The translations under genes and the position numbers were made by a program. The notes under the pieces are model-generated. The model saw nothing but the letters and a program-made list of their open reading frames with translations, made no database searches and was not told the origin of the DNA. Below are positions 59,574-64,000 of a stretch of DNA of 64,000 nt, one piece after another. The stretch comes from Ottelia alismoides (lineage: Eukaryota; Streptophyta; Magnoliopsida; Alismatales; Hydrocharitaceae). The stretch is from assembly GCA_037367405.1 (NCBI GenBank), contig JAZKJV010001865.1:1054001-1118000 (forward strand). The letters run 5' to 3'. Every line of letters begins with the position of its first letter. The stretch's first letter is position 1.

Positions 59574-62500
59574 TGATAAGGCTCCCGCGCCCTTAGTTAA
59601 CTCGGCCAGATTAATGTCCAAATTAATTATCAGTTTTCGTTGCAGTGAGATAACGAGAGGGAATATCAAAAACCACTTTTAATTTGCTTCAAGTTAATTC
59701 CAAGCGGCAATTTTTTTTACTTGATGAAGTCCAAGGTCGAACTCAGGGAGGCATCTGTCTCCTTAGGTGAATTTGCAGCAAGGTCCAAGTGTGTGATTTT
59801 CGAGGAATATTTTTTTGTCTTTTTTAATTTCTATGCAAGACACATGCAATATCAAGCCAATTTAAAGTTAAATCAGTTAAGGTATCAAATGAAGTCCAAA
59901 AATTATAAAAATTGGCCAGATTATGAAATATGGTGAAAATAAACTACCTTAATTTTTTTGGATTTTTTCAACAGTAGATGAATTTACTGTGAATTTACAA
60001 TGAATGTAGGGTGATTTTCACAAATTTAATTTTAATAATCAACAAATCACATTTTTTTCAAGAACAAAAATTATCCTAGATAGATATGATGATGAGGAAT
60101 TTAGGAAAATTAACAGACCTAAATTCTAATGTGAAATGAACCTATTTAAATTAAACCAAGGAAATCACCAATTAATTTATTTAGGCCTCGATATGTGTGC
60201 AAATTAGATGAAATTTTTACGCAATGTTAAGTTAACTATTCTAGAGCTACTTTGATTTTTTGAGAGTTTTTGGAGTTACATAGAATTAATTATTAATTAA
60301 AAGGTCCAACTGGGCAAAATATTATAGAAATAAACCAATTAATTAATTTAAAAGTCTACTGATATCTCAAAAATATGACAAGTGTCACAACAGATAGAGG
60401 ACAAGTTACACTACAACATGCAATTTTTGGAATTTCAAAATGATGCAAAATGACACCTAGGGATGCGTGCAAAGACAGGGGTGTAACTGCAATACAAGAA
60501 ATAAATTTTACATAAAAATAAACATGCTGACAGGGACTTAAATGCAATTACCTATAATGATGGGGGTGGAATGGAATTTCTCCACGGTGCACGTGCTCCT
60601 CACGCGGGGGCGCTTCACAGGGACCAATTTGCATATTTAGAAACTTCCCATGGCCTCCTTGTAATTTACCCAGGTCACACGTGCTCCTCACGTGGGGCGA
60701 CCTAGGCTCGGGTGGCTTTGGTGGCTCGGGAAGAGGCTCGGGTGGCTTCGGTGAAGCTTCGGGTGGTCCGAGCCTAGAGGTCGGGGAAGAGGCTCGGACC
60801 CGATGGCATGGCGTGCTCTAGACGGTTGGATCTAAAGTGATCCAACGACTGCTGCTGATGAAGACGTGGCGAACCAGTAACCGTCGGATCTGGAGTGATC
60901 CATCGGTGCCTGGAGATCGATGGAGGGGGCGACGTAGCTGGCGCTGGACCGTTCGATCAAGATGATCGAACGGCGGCTGGGGCTTCGTCCTCAACGGTCC
61001 TCCGCTGCCTGCGGAGGAGTTGGCAGGGCTCCGGCGACGGGAGCTTAGCTCCGCCCGATCCTCCTAGTGTCGGTGAAGCTCTCCGGATGCTTGGAGATAT
61101 CTCAGAAGATGCGCGGTGGTACGGCGAGGCATCCGGTGGTCTCAGGAGCGGAGGAGGCGCATCGGAGTTTGCTGGCGATGAAGCTCGATAGGAGCTCCGG
61201 TGGACTTCCAGCCAATGAACGAGATGGGTACCTGCAGGTGTTAGGTCTATAGTCGAAGCACACGGAACATCGGTGGAGGTGTGAAGTGGACGGTGAGGCC
61301 TAGTCGAAGTGAAGGGAGATCCGGCGATGGTGCTCCGGCCAGGTGGCGGAACTGGAGCTGATGGAAGGTGAAGTGATTCGTCGGAGGGTGTGAAGTGTAC
61401 TGTGAAGGTCAGAGCTCCGTCGCGGAGCTCGACGAGGTGGAAGCGAAGCGAGAAGATGAAGGTGGAGCGCGAATGATATGGGAGAAAAACCAAAGAAAAA
61501 TCATACGAAGATCAGAGAGTATGGAGGGGATTACCTGGGGTTTGGAGCTCAGATTGAAGCTCCAGGTCGTCGCTCGAGGGATCGGTAAGGTCCCGAGCTC
61601 AAGCAGCTACGCGGAGGGCGGCTGCGACACGACGGTGGCGCCGTGGATCTCGCCGGAGAAGAAGCCCTTCGTCGCTCGAAGATTCACTCGCTTGTTGTCA
61701 CCAAACGAAAGCTCTGAGCTCAGGGAAGCTCTCTGGAGTGGCGGATAGCCGTGACGATGGCCGATGATGGTGTATTTATAGGATGAAGTCAACGGTTGGG
61801 CTGGTGACGAGGTGATGTTCATGGAGGTCGTGGAGCGTCTCTGGTGGATGACGTGGTGAATGAGGGAGATGGCGAGGATGAGGGACGAGTGGGGGTGATC
61901 GTGGAGGCGTTGACGGTAGGCGAGGGTGGCTGGAGTGCGGCCGAAAATAGAAAGGGGCAAGCATAAGGCACAAGGTCGAGATCGTGGGAGAGAGGGGCGC
62001 CGGAGGTGGAAGACGAGGTTGTGGTCGTTGGATCTTGTGATCCAAGGGCCCAGATCGAGGCGCCATGGAGCGTCTAGGATTAGATCAAGGGTGCATTGAT
62101 CAAGGGCCGTAGAGCGACCACGTGGCGCAATGGGGGCGAAGCGCGAGCGGGCGGCTGAGATGCTGGAGGGCATAGATCGGAGGGCGCAGCGTGCGACGCG
62201 TGGCGCGCTATGGTGAAGGTGCTAATGAGCGGATCAGATGAGAAGGGGGGACTAATATGACGGTGGAGAAGAAAGGCACACGTGGAGATCAAGTGGCCGT
62301 TGGATCAAGAAGTATATCCAATGGCTGAGAGGCGTGGCGGCTAGGGCAAGCGGAGCGGGCCGCGTGGCACAACCAGAGGGCGCCACGTGGCCAGTTGTGA
62401 TTGGGTGAAAATAGAAATGAATGTAAAGAGAGAAGGAGGCCAAATTTGGAAAAACTCAAAACATGAAAGTTGTAGATCTCGATGAGATCTACAAGTTTCA

Positions 62501-63071
62501 CGTTGACCAAAGACGGAGATGAGGTCAAATATGATACAAAAAATACAAATGTACATATATACACATATATAGTATACAAAGAGGCCCAAAAACCCAACTT
62601 TTTCATACGAGCTCCAAATTGGATGAAATTAGTCTCATTTTAAAGGTCTTTTAATGTGTATTATTTTAAAAGTGAGTAGACCTAATTCGGAGGCTGTATG
62701 GGAGAGATATGTGCATTCGAAGGTTCATGATCTCAAACTTGGATTCGGCTTTTATTGGTCAATTTTACAAGTTAGTAATTTTTTTGATTTTTTTCTTTGA
62801 TGAGTATTAGCAATATATACACAATAGAATTGGTTTTATTAGATTCAGAGTTAGTATAAAATATATACAAATAGGGTAAATATGGAGAATATACAGGTGA
62901 TTTTTACAGATGAATTTGGCTTCTTATTTATGCAATATGAATGCTAAAATGCAGATGTTATCAATGCACGCATGAATGCTAATTATGCAATATAAGTGGA
63001 AATATGCAGCTAATTACTCGGGAACAAAGCTCTATTATCAACTTTTAGAGTCATGAATCACAGATTCATCA
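59574..63071 (-). repeat. Athila-type element E, 3' LTR
   Basis: About 3.5 kb, starting TGATAAGG and ending GATTCATCA on the plus strand. It is followed at once by a polypurine tract, so it is the 3' LTR of a minus-strand element lying to the right. It interrupts F's pol just upstream of the integrase zinc site. GC-rich promoter/R/U5 block at 60580-62400, AT-rich ends. It contains perfect hairpins at 60949-60973 (11-bp stem, loop AGA) and 62470-62494 (11-bp stem, loop GAT). Frames of up to 188 codons in the GC-rich block have no known domain. Confidence 0.88.
61773..61780 (-). promoter_or_regulatory. TATA box of E LTR (minus strand)
   Basis: TATAAATA on the minus strand at the U3 side of the GC-rich block. 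The equivalent in G is 45261-45268. Confidence 0.65.
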
Positions 63072-63090
63072 CCCCCTATACTTAAACCTT
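63072..63090 (-). other. Polypurine tract of element E
   Basis: Minus strand GGTTTAAGTATAGGGGG directly abuts the LTR. It is preceded by a GAGCAA/GGGACGAGC block shared with F. Confidence 0.88.
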
Positions 63091-64000
63091 GCTCGTCCCC
63101 GAGCAACTAAATGAAATGCAAGAGTGAAATGATTTTGGGTTACATACCAAGGTCATGAACAAAAGTTGAAAATGGAGATTGACTCGATCTTTTGATTAAT
63201 TGTGTGGTGGAACCTTATTGGGATCTGAATTTAAGACCTAACAGACTTCAAGTTCCACAAGTCTTCTATTCATGATGCCTCAACAGTCAGGTTAGAACAA
63301 ATCTTCAAACGCAATTTTCTGATGACTATGATTCTTACTTGTACTGTGTAAGTGAGATATAGCTCTCCACATCAGAAATGGTTTAGAACCAGCCTCCTCT
63401 AACAAGGTAACTCAAATAACCCGGTCCAGTAACTCTTTCCTCGAGGAGCGGGGTATTCCCTTCTAAGTTCAAGTGCGACCAACTCAAGAGGAGGGGGTAG
63501 AGAAAAGAATGGATGGTAGCCAGTGTAGCTACCGATCCCGGGATGCATGACCATTGTAGCCAAGCCATCCAGCTGCATTTTCTTTGCTAATATACATACT
63601 CCGACAGGTTTTTTTTCTTTCACTTGGACCTGTCTGATTTTTTTGGAGTTTTTGCATTTTTTTCTCTTTTTTTTCTTTTTTTTGAACTATATACAAGGTG
63701 CAGCAAGTACATCAGGAGTTTTTCCTCTTGAGCCAGTAGACTATCCCTCTTTTGAAGCATTATTGCCACCCACAGCATCATGTCCTTAGATGTCAACACC
63801 ACCAGGCTAGGTTGAGATACACTACCCTCCCTAGAGGAGGACGGATGTTTCCACCCGTGTGCTACTCCAAGCTAAAAGATTCTACCTCCTCACCACCTCA
63901 TCAATGAAGAGCTACGTGCATTGTGCTTGTCCAAGTTAGGTCATCGTCTAAAAGAATCATGTGTGTGCACGAGATATTCTACTTAGACTAATCAAGATGA
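63091..64000 (-). other. 3' UTR of element E (continues outside window)
   Basis: Non-coding and collinear with F's 3' UTR (56241-57000) and, at its right end, with G's (46667-46850). The short frames (for example 63547-63789) are not conserved. Confidence 0.7.

Noticed and set aside
61607..62173. 188-codon minus-strand frame, and 60957-61493 (178 codons)
   Set aside because: Same situation: GC-rich LTR sequence with few stops. The compositional explanation is enough.

Overview
The window is repeat-rich plant nuclear DNA. It is almost entirely LTR retrotransposons, mostly broken, with no recognisable housekeeping gene. Plant origin follows from two superfamilies seen directly: Ty1/copia copies with an initiator-Met-tRNA primer site, and Ty3/gypsy copies of Athila type (Asp-tRNA primer site, an ILGRPFLAT protease motif, a VTLRSGR gag tail, polypurine tracts reading GTTTAAGTATRGGGGG). 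Such nesting is typical of the heterochromatin of a large angiosperm genome. I cannot name the species.

Layout. (1) 1-16249: a tandem array of one old copia family, internal-LTR-internal-LTR-internal, in which neighbouring units share LTRs. (2) 16250-20003: a second copia copy (C) whose LTR starts exactly at its TG end inside the third internal region; it is cut off near 20003. (3) 20004-32294: an Athila-type element in two opposed halves: pol on the plus strand (20004-24390) meets gag on the minus strand (26938-24390), followed by leader, primer site and a 3.7-kb LTR. (4) 32295-34035: about 1.7 kb with no recognised element, holding a possible small gene with a TATA box and a segment bounded by two near-identical palindromes. 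(5) 34036-34398 and 44945-46666: two pieces of one Athila-type LTR (element G, minus strand), split by copia element D. (6) 34399-44939: element D, a complete copia copy with two 2601-bp LTRs, 5-bp target duplication CTAGA, primer site and polypurine tract. (7) 46667-55423: the rest of G, an internal-deletion derivative that keeps leader and protease but lacks RT, RNase H and integrase, and its second LTR. (8) 56222-59573: the 3' end of another minus-strand Athila-type element (F: integrase, 3' UTR, polypurine tract). (9) 59574-64000: an LTR of a further element (E) inserted in F, and the start of E's 3' UTR.

How the parts relate. No element here can make its own proteins. D's LTRs differ at only about 21 of 2601 positions, so D moved recently although its pol is wrecked; its enzymes must have come from another copy. 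The most unusual signal is in the copia LTRs: the roughly 700 bp before the TATA box are a chain of short, mostly perfect hairpins with 1-6-nt (usually 3-nt) loops. These are kept in all LTR copies, and at several stems both arms have changed together, which suggests selection on structure in the U3 DNA or in the 3' end of the RNA.
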